64,000 nucleotides of DNA, taken from assembly GCF_021155775.2 (NCBI RefSeq), contig NC_060234.1, positions 38,189,026-38,253,025 of the forward strand. Direction: 5' to 3'. The position numbers and the translations under genes were made by a program. Shown one piece after another: positions 15,001-27,000 of this stretch; position 1 is the stretch's first letter; every line of letters begins with the position of its first letter. This DNA is from Neodiprion pinetum. Its lineage: Eukaryota; Arthropoda; Insecta; Hymenoptera; Diprionidae. The notes below the pieces were generated by a model. The model did no database searches. It had not been told where the DNA came from and saw nothing but the letters and a program-made list of their open reading frames with translations.

Positions 15001-16259
15001 AATCAAATTGACTGACTGAACGTGCGAAGAAGGAATCAATAAAGCTTAATTATATAAACAATACCGCGGGTATTTCATTTGCGAAAAATATTGCTATTGC
15101 TGGCTCAGTTTTGTAGCGAAAGCCTTTTGTTACCTTCACTTCTCTTTAAACTATAAATTTCATTCAAATTACATGCAAATTTTTCTGGACTAGCGAAATA
15201 AGACGACTACTAGTTTCGACGAGAGGCGGTTTTTGCAATTTAAATTTAATACTTGAAATATACCTCGTGAATTTAATATCTAGAAAAATAGAATGATGAC
15301 ACGCAGTGCATGGAAATGCATTTGGATTAGTCGATGACTCATCATTTTTAAATCCGATTACACGTCTTTTCTGCTACTTTCGTTCAACGTTTATCTCAAT
15401 TCCGACATTCTCCGATTAACTGTGAGCAATGATTTTGGAAAACGGACGTAAAGTGTAGAGCTTAAAAACGGATCAAGGCGTTTGTTTGCTCTTCCGGTCT
15501 TTGAAAAACAATCCGGCAAAGCCAGTTTTGTGATTTGGTAATTTACGAAGGTGGGTTTCGGGAGATGAGGAGCGGAGATTATACGTGCTGTCGAAAGACG
15601 GGCGAGCGATTACGTATAGAAAACAAAAACACACGATTCTCGTCTGGCACGTTTCCGTCGTCTTTTTAGTAAGACGAATTGATGACACGTGTGCAACGGG
15701 AGACGCTTTCACTTGTACGAGTCGTTTCGGAAGAGCTTTCGAGGCCTGGCCGGCAATAACAGCCTTACTTTTTCAGTCCCGCGTGGAGGAGCGAACGTGT
15801 CGGGCATGTGGGCCGTGGGTAGAAATAGACCTAACCTACTCGAATTTCGATTCAATTTCAACTACGTGCCCCGCTCCAAAATCCACGAATCGTATATTTT
15901 TCATTCAAGAGGAGAATTCAAGCAACGCTGCATCAGCGACAGTCTTTATGATCGCGACACGCAAACGCAAAGTGCTGGTTCAAATTGTACGCGATTTACA
16001 CAAGTGTGTAAAGAGACTCGCTCAAAGAGACGACTGACTGCGGATTTGCTTCAGCGAACGAGCTGCCGCCGCTGCTGTTGCTTGAGAAATAAAATACGGC
16101 CAAATTTTATGCAACATATTTTAATTGCGAGCGTATAATAACTCAAAGCTTCATGACTGCAAGGCTCGTGAATGTTAGAGGTGAAATTCTTGTTACCGGG
16201 GAAAATTTTACCCTGATTTATAACTCGTTCGGCGAGAAATGTTACACGCAAATGGTAAA

Positions 16260-16420
16260 CGGAATCATCGACCCGGTAGCGTGCAGGTACATATCGAAAT
16301 TAACGGCGGTGTGCACTCGCCGCCTGTAATTAAGGCCTGCCTTAATTAGCAAGGAAGCTCCTGAAACGCGTGGGTACGAGTCACCCTGTCACATCATCGG
16401 CAATGATCCCCATTCCGCGG
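16260..16420. promoter_or_regulatory. Candidate non-coding regulatory element with paired homeodomain-type sites
   Basis: A near-perfect palindrome has arms TAATTAAGGC (16327-16336) and GCCTTAATTA (16339-16348) separated by two bases, so two TAATTA cores face each other. Just upstream, GGCGG and CCGCC form another short inverted pair. TAATTA is the core bound by Antp/engrailed-class homeodomains. Enhancer function is inferred, not shown. Confidence 0.3.
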
Positions 16421-16608
16421 ATTCGGTGTAGATACTCGTAATATTTATGTAAGCTAACAGCTAGAACTGACAACGAGCTTTCAAGTTCGATCAACTTCTT
16501 CGGGCGTAGACCCTCTTCAATTATCTCCGCATTTGAATGAGCATTTTCGCACTTATCACTGTCAATTTCAGTCGTTATTTATTCATCTTTTAGCCGCTTG
16601 TTATATGC

Positions 16609-16634
16609 GTATATATATATTATTATATATATAT
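16609..16634. repeat. (TA)n microsatellite
   Basis: Two TA runs separated by TTAT. Similar shorter TA runs occur at about 39417-39432, 53844-53860 and 62441-62457. Confidence 0.85.
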
Positions 16635-19600
16635 ACGCTGCGCACCCTGAGCGTAGAAACACCGACAGAATTTTTCAAATATCTCTCTCGCCGTACGGCA
16701 GCGCTGCGACTCTTGGCAACAAAAAAAAAAGCAAAAACAGAAGAAGAAATTCACGCCGAAATCCAGAAATAAAACGTGCCGGCACACGCGGACTTTAGTC
16801 AAATCAAGTTCTGGAGACGGTTTCAAGTCAAATTCGTGGTCATGATTTATTCCCGGGCTTCAAGTCGTATACTTTACGCTTCATCTCAGGACAAAAAATC
16901 GTCAGGTTTTAAAATGATTTAATAGAAAACGCTGGATTTACATCATAATTAAACTTCTATTCTTCGTAAATCCAATAGCACTGATCTCATTACAGTTTTG
17001 AGCTATGAAAAGCTTTCACGAGATAATATATTGACTGCAGTAATTGATCGTCGATTGCAGGGCGTTAACTTGCAGCAAATGAACTGCAAATTTATGACAC
17101 ATGCAAAAATGTCTGAAAACAATAATCGCAATTTAAGTCCTTGAAATTGTAAGGGCCTTGCAAGATTCCCTCAACGGAATAATTAAAATGACATTTGCAA
17201 AAGAAGAACGAGAAGAGATACAGATGTTATAAAAGTTAGAAGGACCTGAGACTGACGTGAGGGAATCCAAGTTGAAGAAAAGTAAAAAGGAATACGATAA
17301 AAATTCATCATATACAAGGAAAATATTTTTGAGTAAACTTATTACGAGAACGGAGCGTCTCCCTCTCCGAGTATGATTTAAAAGTACCGCGTGTATAAGA
17401 GGGTGAATATAGGTATATAATCTAATGGACTGTGCGATCCAATCTCTTCTTCGTAACCACGGCTGATTGAATTTTTCCAGTTAATCGGGGGCAATTTAAA
17501 AAGGTCAAGTGTATGCGATTTTAAAGCAGTCGCTTTGTCCGACTGACTGGCACTCGGACAAATCGATCCTAGGACATATCTAGAGGCTAAGAATCGCCCT
17601 TAATTCCGACGTTTCATCGTCTGCGTGTGTAATTCCTGACGGAGAAAGATAATTTGTGCGATGATCGCGTAATAACAACGTGTTGCGTACTCCGCTTTCA
17701 TATTACAACATTCTTTTCCTTTCAATTAATTCTTTTTTCTTATCGATCGCAGCGTATTGAAAATAATCCGATAAAGTTTCTCAATTATCGAGAGGGACGA
17801 GGAGGCGGCGACGTCTTCGTTTCGACGGTTTCGACTCAACGAGTGCAGCACAAACCGATAATAAACGAGAGGTGGTTGGAAGGAGGGAGGTATAAGGACG
17901 AAGGACCGAGAGGATTGCGGGTCGAGAGTCAAAAGACCCGTCAAGTTCTCCCGGAACCCTTCCGAGAGACTGCCTTAATTTAACTTCTTCTCATCCTTCC
18001 TTCGGCGTCCTCCGACCGTCATCGTATACGCTCAATATTAAATTTGGCTTAAAACGAGGATCCCCGCAAACGTCTCACCGTCAACGAACAGACCGGAATT
18101 TCCCTTCGACGGATATAATGGAGAGAGTCGAGGACGAGAGGACTTGGCACCGACGCTTTTTCGGTTGAAGATGACACGGGTATTCGCTTGGAATAAATCC
18201 AATTGACGTGATTGATATAAAACTACTTAGGTACCTACCGTTTTATCCATCACCCTGGGTTCAATTTTCGCGTCAGCTCCGATTGCCGATAAAATGGTTA
18301 CCCTGACCTAGTCGTTCCTCGGTCCGGACCGAAACTCACCCCTTTTCTTCACCCTCGCAGCTTGGAGAGCGTTATTTTTTATTTTCTGCTTCTCGCGATA
18401 AAACTTGACATTTATTTACACAAGTCCGTTCCAACATCATGACGATTCGCTGCTCTTTACCATTTATCACCAAAGCGTCGTGAGTTTATTTCGAACTGTA
18501 TTTTCTACCGATTATTCCCCTTTTCTCTCTGATATCTCTGAACAAGGTACGATATCGCTCTCCGTAGTAACGAGTGGAAGAGATGCTTGACTGCAAGAAA
18601 AAAACCTGCTCTTTAATCTTAAATTATAACTCTAGTTTAACCCTAATCGGGAAATCCGGCTGTTCTTTGACAGGAATCGACAACCGACTCTCTTCGGGTA
18701 CATTTAGGTGAGAATAAATCGCAACGGGTTTATGAAACGGGGGCTTGGAAGCTGTGCGAAAGTTGCACGTGTGTGTGTTTAGAGTGCGAGGCGGGTAGAT
18801 AAAGTAATTTTCCCAGTTTTCATTTGCCTTTCGTTGATTCGGCCGCATTTTAAATCGGAGTTACAGCTAACGAGATGTGTGTATATATTTTTTTTACGCT
18901 ACCTGAAAGCTTCGTTAGACCGACGGAAGCTCGGCCGGTTTACGCGTTGACCTGAATTAATATTTCACCGGAAACAACAACGCGGCCTTAATAATTTTCA
19001 GGACTCTCACCAGGCTCGGTTATATTTGTGCTTCGCGTTGCTTTTTCAGAAATATACTTTTACACTTCGCATCCCTGACACGTCAGTGATTGTTAGAAAA
19101 AGCTCTTTCGTGAAAATGTCACCGGCACTGTACAATTTCACTCAAGACAGCTTTTGATGCAGTTTATAACTTATCGGTTTTCGCGGGAATTCAACTTACT
19201 TAAGAGAAAAATCAACGAATTAGTTATAATTAAACATCATTCCGGAGATATCGTAACTTCCGTTTGATCCTCCGACTTTCACAGTATAAGGTTAAGAACT
19301 TCGAGAGCTGTGATTGAAACTTACTGATTTGCTCAGTGACAATTTGAACAAAGAAATAAATGAACAAAATTTTAGTTGTAGAATCCTAAAGATATTTCGT
19401 TGCAGGATTATTCATAAAACTACTTGCTTAATGAATAATTACCGAATGAAATCAGTTTCGCATCGTGGAAAATGCGTCGCGTTAAAACGATCGCGTAACC
19501 GGCGATAAAAAAACCGATCGATTTTAAATCAAGTTGGGACAGAAAGTATCCCCGAATTCATTCCATATCGGGTATGAATAACGTTCCGAAACTTCGTTGG

Positions 19601-21109
19601 AAACTCGGTTACACGTCCATCGATAAATGATTTTCCGGGCTTTGGGTGCTTACAAAGATTTTCCGGGAGGATTCGCGGCAGATGCCCATCAATCACGCCT
19701 CACTCCGCAAGCTTCGATGCCTGCAAGCTCAGCTGAGAATTCGGAACGAAGCCGTCCAAATTCTATGTCAATTGGCCCCTGCATGACCGGCGAAATATTT
19801 ATCGCCTCTGCACAGAGACAGCCGGCGATAAAATCCCGGCCTGCTTCGGAGGAAGCTTTAATCATTGGGCCAATTGAGCCTCGCCTCGGGACGAGACGGG
19901 AACGACCGAATTCTCCTGTTATACGCAGGCAAAGTCAACGAGCTTACCGTGCTTCGCGTAAGTCGTGTAGTGCGGATGATGCCCGTGCTGGGTTCCCCCA
20001 ATTTCCGTTTCCTCCTCGCCGAGGTCCATCTTCATGCGGCTACGGGATACGATCACTGGACAATTCCCTGGGGAGGAACCTGCTGCCGCCTTTCGGGATG
20101 CGTGTCTCTGCTTTTAAAGCACACTTCTTTTTCGCCGGCAATTAATTTCGGCGCACACTCAACTCGTTATGCAGCAAAACCACTCCTTGCACTGTGAAAA
20201 CTCTTTGAAGCTCTCTTTTTCTTTTTATTTTATCTAACCGGTAAAATTCACCGAAGTTTCAAGAAATCCTTGCGGTACTCGACGCTTTGTCATTTAGAAT
20301 AAAAATTTCAATTCCCGCACGTTTTACATAAGCTTTATATTATTTTATTGTTACTTAGGCTCGATCCATGGGCAACGAATTTTGCTTTCAATTATTTCTT
20401 CCATCCACTCGGTTTACAGACGATTTTTTCAAATATTTCTTACGTATAATATCTTTTCCTTCTCTTTCACCGTGTGATTAATTATTATATTTTCAATAAA
20501 TACTGGATTGTCATCGCGTGCAGCACACGGCGTTAATTATAACGATAGTTACAACCGGCCGGTATTATAGGCAACAGATATTTTATATTATACTTCGATT
20601 TATTACATCGATATATTATAACAAGTTGTAAAAATTTTAAGTCTTTATTTTTTTAATATCTCTCCCCTCGCAATGGTGCGATTTTATTTTTTTAATTTTT
20701 TATCTTTCTCGGGTGTATTTGGTTTTCTTTTTATCTCCTGTGCGATTGAAAAAATAAAAAAAAAAACACACACACAAACACCCTCCGTTTTATCGGACGC
20801 ACTTACGGTTATCGGACCGTTGAAAAGTTATTGCGGCGGTGGCGAGAAGAGGGGCGAAGGTGAGAGGGGATGAAAACTTTCTCGTCACAATTGTACAAGC
20901 TCGCTGCCGAGAAGCGGATAGTTAAAAAAACGAGACGTTTTTGGTGAACGTGTGTAACGAACGAGCTTGACGGATCAGATACAGAAAAAATGTAGAAATT
21001 GTCGCTTGTTTTAAAGAAAAGGAAAACTTTCGTCGTATATTATTGCTCGTTAAATAAATGCCGGCAATGTCAATAACGCAGGTACAGCAGTGGAGGATAA
21101 ATTTCCGTC

Positions 21110-21365
21110 AACATGCGTCGCGACGCCTGTACGTCGTCGCAGGCGTCGGAGGGACAGAGCGCTGATTCGGCGCAACGATTTAACGGCGTCGTGTCCGACG
21201 TTGAACCAAGAGCGCCGAGCTTTCGGTCGAGACTGAAGCGTCGCGGCGCCCGGCGTCCCCTGCTCGAATCAACGGCGCCACTATCGTCTCTTTGACGACG
21301 GTGAACACACGCACACGCAGTCTCGCCGTCAAGGGTGTAACGGCAGGAGGCGTTGATGACCGCAG
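21110..21365 (+). promoter_or_regulatory. CpG-rich block ending in a strong splice-donor sequence, possible untranslated first exon
   Basis: From about 21110 to 21360 the DNA is strikingly GC- and CpG-rich between AT-rich flanks. It ends with CGCAG|GTGAGA, a near-consensus donor with GT at 21366-21367. Such a block can be a promoter plus a non-coding first exon. No reading frame through it resembles a known protein. Strand and start site are not established. Confidence 0.25.
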
Positions 21366-22929
21366 GTGAGAAGCGGAATTCTCCTCCGATGCGCGAGAGG
21401 AATTTCGCTCTTTTTCTCCTCACCCATAATCTGCATTCGCGAATTCCGCGGCTGCCGGCCGAGCTTTATTTTCCACGGACCGTAATTTGTCAGGTATCAC
21501 AGGCGCGGTTTTCCCCAGGCCGCGCTTCGGAGGTGTTTATTATCGTTCGAAAGCTCGAGCCCTGCTGCAGCCTTGAATTCGTCGTTTTTCTTCCGACGCC
21601 TATTACCGTGCAGCAATGTTATTCCCCGATATCCGGTAATTCCGAGCTCTTCAAACATCGTAAATTCTCCGGACCCCTTGCAATGTTCGGGTTATTTCTG
21701 ACTGTGAAATCGCACTCATTGTCAAACAATAGATCGACGATGAGCAATCCGGATCCCTGATTTTTCCATTTTCAATGGAACTTGCCGTCCAATCGCTTTG
21801 TTCACAGATATACGTATAATACCGTCCGGACTGAATTCATAGCCGTTTCTAATTACCCACAGACAATACACCTTCGTTTCGACGATCGGCCAACGCTTCG
21901 TTTCAACGTGCTTATGACGTCAGCTCTCAGCGAGAGTGACGTGGACTGTAATTGTTATTGAAAGCCTGCTGCAGCGGGTATCGAAGATTTTTCAACGGGT
22001 TTAGATTGAGGAATTATTTCCAATCACCAATCAACGCGCCAAATTGAATCGAGCGACGATTCGAAGCTCGGGATTTCCAATATCACGTTTCGCGAAAATT
22101 TCATAAACAATCTGAATACCAGCTTCCTCCTCGTCCTGTAAAACCGTTTCTTCATTCGTTCGCCTTTGAAACTTACGAAAAGCCCGCAAGCTGCCGTATT
22201 ATCACAGTGCCGAGCATCGCCACCTCCTTACTCGTGCTAAAAGTTGGAAACTTGCAGGACGTGCGGAAATCAAGTCGGTACCTTTTTATTCTACATTCTG
22301 CTGTACTCGAACTATTCAGAGTGTCCTTACAGCGACAGTTTAAACCGTTTCAAGCAGTTTTATGTAAACGGCACGCCTCAACGCTCCTTAAAAAATGGAG
22401 TTCAGACGTCTTTGCCTATCTTGGTGAAAAATAATGACGAGACAACGCAGACCGATCAAATTGGGCGACGATATTGGTATAAAATTTATAGAAATTGGGT
22501 ATATATCGCCAAGGATTGGTAAAACATGTCGAGTATACATATTCAAATTTGAGTGTGAAATGAAATCTGACAGAGCGAAACAGGATGGAATCAGATTTGG
22601 AATTTTGCTGAGACGACCAATAAGATTGCTGCGGGGAAATTGCAGCGTTGTGAAAATCGGATAAAAAATGATGGAATTCCATTTTCCAACATTTCCGCCC
22701 CCTCGGTTTGAACATAAAGCAATTGCGAGGTTTGAACGAATGGCGACATATTTGGAACGAAAAGCTCGGGCTCTTCATTCACGCGCGGTTATAAAATTTA
22801 TCTTTTTTTGTTATTGGTTTTGGGTTTACAAACGCGACAATGCTATCGGGAATGATTTTGCTTGATCGCGGATGAAAGAGCTGGTACAAAGTACATTGGC
22901 CCCGAGGATTTTCCGTAACTGAAAATACC

Positions 22930-22949
22930 GGGTAGGGGGGAGGGGGGGG
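22930..22949 (+). repeat. G-run cluster, G-quadruplex candidate
   Basis: Runs of three, six and eight G are separated by TA and A. Four tracts of three G can be drawn. The surrounding sequence is ordinary non-coding DNA. Confidence 0.75.
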
Positions 22950-24002
22950 CCACTTTATTATAGTCCAAGGCGTTAAAAGGGCGCTAATGAGCGTTAAAAT
23001 GGAAAGGAAAGTTACGGGAAGGAATTCGTGTCTTCGTCGTCGTTTCGCATTTAATTTTCCTCGTTTTTTCCTCCCCCGCGCGTTCTTGTCCGTAATCGCC
23101 TAATGGAGCTGAAAACATCCAGGAACCGCAAGACGGTAATTAACCGATGATTTCTGGCGAAAGTATTCCGCTTGGAACGCATTGTTGCCTGCCGTTTATT
23201 GCTACCCGGTTGATAAATATTTATCAAACGAATATAACGAAACTGCGGGGAGATAATTTTGCGGCAGCTTTAAGCTTCCGCGCGAACGCTTTCGTTTGTA
23301 ACAATGGCAAAAAATAAAAGCTCCGACGCAACGAGCGACCGCGACGCGACGACTCGCTCGTTACTCGCAACACGTAGCCGTAGTCGTATAAAGCGTCCAT
23401 GCCGCGGTAATACCGCGAGGTATTTCAGCCCTCCGCTATCGTATTTCGAACAATGGAGAGGAGCGAACAACTTGTAAGTCCCTTAATACTGAAAGGCTTT
23501 TAAAGTGAGCCGGTGGTGGAAAGTTTTGAATAATCAGCATCGCTGAACTTAACATCTGCGCGAGATTCGTCATATTACGCCGACTGCGACGAAGATTAAC
23601 TTCCGTCGAATGACGTTTAATTGAATTTCAAATCGACCTCTGTCATCCGCGGGATTTATACGTCGCGAAATTTGACGTTTTTGATATTTCAAACCGCCGT
23701 CGAGAATTTCGGAAATTTGCAAACATTTTCCCGCGTTTGTCGTGCTTAGGTATGTCTTATTTTTATGACGCTTGACAAAATCTCGGTGCGAACCGTGTAA
23801 ATTCGCGAAACGTCAGGTCAACTTCGGAAATCCGATTTTCATGAAACTTCGGACCACATCGTCGAAAACATTGAAATTTTCAATAATTTTAGACACCTGT
23901 CGACAAAATGGGTCTGGCATCTACCGCATGCCGTAAACTTACAAAGCGTGATATAAGCTTTGGAAACTTATTATCCGTGAAAAATAAAACAAATTAAAAA
24001 AG

Positions 24003-24022
24003 CACACACACACACACACACA
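24003..24022. repeat. (CA)n microsatellite
   Basis: An uninterrupted CA run of ten units, followed by CATATACACAC. It explains the Cys/Val-rich frame on the minus strand here. Confidence 0.9.
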
Positions 24023-27000
24023 TATACACACGTTACACCCGCGGGAGAGGAATAAAAAAGGGATGAAATTCCGCAGGGGCTGATTTAAATCTAAACAACG
24101 AATCTTTCCCGTGTTTCGAGGTGGGACAGAAAATATCCCCGAAATACCTCGAGGGAGCTGCATCTTAATCATTACGAGGTTTGTTCTGATTTTCGTTCCG
24201 CTTTCATCCCCGTACCCGCGGCTCATTTATAATCCTGATTAGATTCCGCCTCTCATTTCTTTCGCGTACAAAGTCCCTGAGCAGTGACTCGCCGTACCTT
24301 ATTCCGGATCCCCTCGGTGTTTTTCGCCACATTAATCGGGGAAGCTGGTCGAACCCTGGCCCTTATTTTGACGGGGATTCAGCGCGTGACGCGGGTCAAA
24401 GGAGAAAAATGTCACGGTCGGGGGTTTCGAGGGTCGGAAGAAGAAAAGAATACCAAGCCGCAGGCTGCGCCGTGAAAGAAGGCCGAGGGTTCCGAATCAA
24501 AAATTAGGGCGAAGAATCGGACCGCCGATGAAATATTTCAGGGCTGACGATCGCGTGTGTAACGAGACCCGGACCCACGAAAGATTTTCGAACCCTCGAT
24601 AATTTCTGACGAAAGCAAACCTTTTTCCGCGGAGGTGAAAGTCGGAAAATAATCGGCCATCGGCTATCGCGCCTGTTTTCGGCCGTGTTGGATGTCATAA
24701 TTTCGGTAAACAGCCGAACCGCTCTAACCGCCAAATATCCACACTGCACGCCACCAGTTGAGTGCCATAATCATGGCAGAAGGAGCAATATGACGCGCGA
24801 CATGAAACGCTATATGAACGTCCGCCTGGGGCAGGGTAGGATAAGAGCCGGGTTATTAAATGCGGCGAAGCTAATGCGCGTCGTTTTACTCCCTCGCCTC
24901 TCTCCTCCCCCTCATCCGCCTCCATTTTCACCCTGCACGAGAGATGATCGTCGACCTCAAGGTGCCCTCAAGGTGCGGCGATTGCAGCCGACGGAATGAA
25001 ACGATCGACGAGTGAACCGCTTTGCAAAATCTCACCCCTGCTTTCCTCGATTTAATTCCCTTCGTTCTTCGCATATAATTATTATAATTATTCTGGTTTC
25101 GAGAGGGGCGAACAATTTCGGATTCGAAACGCCGCCGGAATCGGATGTTCTTTACCTTTTTACCAAGGGCTTTGGAAAAAATCTTGGAGGAGTGAATTTT
25201 TCAACGCTGCCGTATTTCAAGAGTATTTTTTAATAACGCGCTGGTTTACTATCGACGTTTCAGGTTCAATTCGGGTCTGTTGAATCTCCGGTCTCGCGAC
25301 TGGATGCAGCTGGAATGAGCCGGGTTCTCTTTTTCCGAGCCGCGGATGACGACTTTCGTAAAAAGCGGCCGTGAGCTACACCGGAAATACGATAATCACT
25401 TGCCGCAATTTCCTTAACGCGACGAAATTGCAGCGTAAGCGATTTTTGTCCACCGATTAGCGATGCAAATCCGATCTAATTCACGAATCCGAAATTACCT
25501 GCAGGAAAGTCAGTTCCGAGAGTGTAGAAATTTCGCAAAAGACAAAAAAACCGCCGAGCTCCGATCCGAAACCCGCGGCTTAAGTGAATCAAAAAACGCA
25601 GACGCAATCCTTTCGCCCTGAGGATAAATTGGCATCGATTCAAATCGTCGCTCCAGACCGCGTCGTGTCCTTCTCCTCTTTAATTCTCTCTCCTTATCCT
25701 CTTTGCGAAGGACGGAGCCCTCAGCGGCCGAAAGTAAATCCTGTTTATCGAGGAGTCTGAGCTTTTTCTTCTCCTCTCCTCCCTCCTTTCCTCCACGGCG
25801 TCGAGGTCGCTGTTTGAAAAAAATGTATATTCTCTTCTCGAACCTTCTGTCGGATAATATTTTTCCACGCCAAAAAATTCTTACGTCCTACAAGCGTGTA
25901 CCTTTTCCCCGCAGGAGAATTTCCCGCCTCCATCGGCCGGCTCTGAATTATCTCGCCTTCAGCCTGCCATGCAAGTCCTCTGAGGAATCTTTATCCATCC
26001 GTCTGTTCGTTCATACGCGCGGACTCTCAGCGGCGAGAGTTATCCCTAATTTGTAGCGGAAAACTCCGAGACTCCTTGGAGCCTTCTCACTTTTTAACAG
26101 GATTTCTCCCCCTTTTTCACCTCATTCAACTTCCTCTCCGACCGTCGTTTGTTCCAGTCGACTTTATTCAAACAACCGGATCCGGACCTTTTTCTTTCCT
26201 GCTTAAAAACTAAACCGTTCCCTCAGACTCCCCGTCCTGCAGGATAATCGTACTCGGATTAAATATACCTTAGGGTGAAAAAATTAATCATTGCATCTCG
26301 CGCGAGGCTCGGAGCGACGCAAAACCGTTCTCAAATTAATTTCAACCCGGAATTTAATTTCAATAATTTAAATCCTTGGACGATACCAGTTCTCAACCAT
26401 TATCCGAGCATCTTTAACGATGCTCAGCTTTTAGCCGTTTCACAAAAATTCATCCAGATTTCCACCATAGTTTGTCGTAAATATATAACATTACCGGAGT
26501 TTTTTTTATTTTTTAAGCAGTCTTTTCTCTCGTCAGACGATCCTACATTCCATTCATTCCAAACAAATGGCAGGAAAATATGATAAAGCGTGAATTTCCG
26601 GAGCATCAAGTCAGAATACGAGGTTACGTCGTAGTTCGGTGGTGGCTGCAACGGAGTCAAAGTGCCTACCCTGCACCTTCGGCCAGAACAAAGCAGTTAG
26701 TTTCCCCGAGTACAACGCGGTTGTTACCGACGAGGTTACTTAGCAACAGGAGTTTTCCCTTTTGGTCTTCCCCAACAATTGTCTTCTGCACTGTTGACGA
26801 CTACGTCGTTAGGCGAGTAGACACAGAAAGAGAAGAATGGCGCAGAGTCAAAGCTTCACTCCGTTTCCAAGCCGGACTTTCAGTCCTGTTCTCGCAATTC
26901 ACAACATCTGCAGCGGCGAAGAGAACTTTGCCGAGGTTTCTCATTCACTCTGAAATCGGATTGAGCTGCGAGGTTGCGGAACTGCCGGCGGAACGCGGTA

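Larger units (their letters stand above)
1..21100. other. Non-coding stretch with no supported gene
   Basis: Frames of up to 219 codons are open (for example 6012-6671 and 11370-11933 on the minus strand). None has a recognisable motif, and their lengths fit chance in six frames of this composition. Two overlapping plus-strand frames at 15585-16138 are the densest, but carry no motif. Supported landmarks are the C17A18 tract, the CT tract near 8.2 kb, the T16 run, the (TA)n tract and the palindromic element near 16.3 kb. Confidence 0.55.

Noticed and set aside
16933..16984. Inverted pair TGGATTTAC/GTAAATCCA with a 34-base loop
   Set aside because: A nine-base stem in AT-rich DNA is expected by chance at this scale, and there are no flanking repeats or open frame.
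24003..24022. Cys/Val-rich minus-strand frame
   Set aside because: Direct translation of a CA microsatellite. The same applies near 60940.
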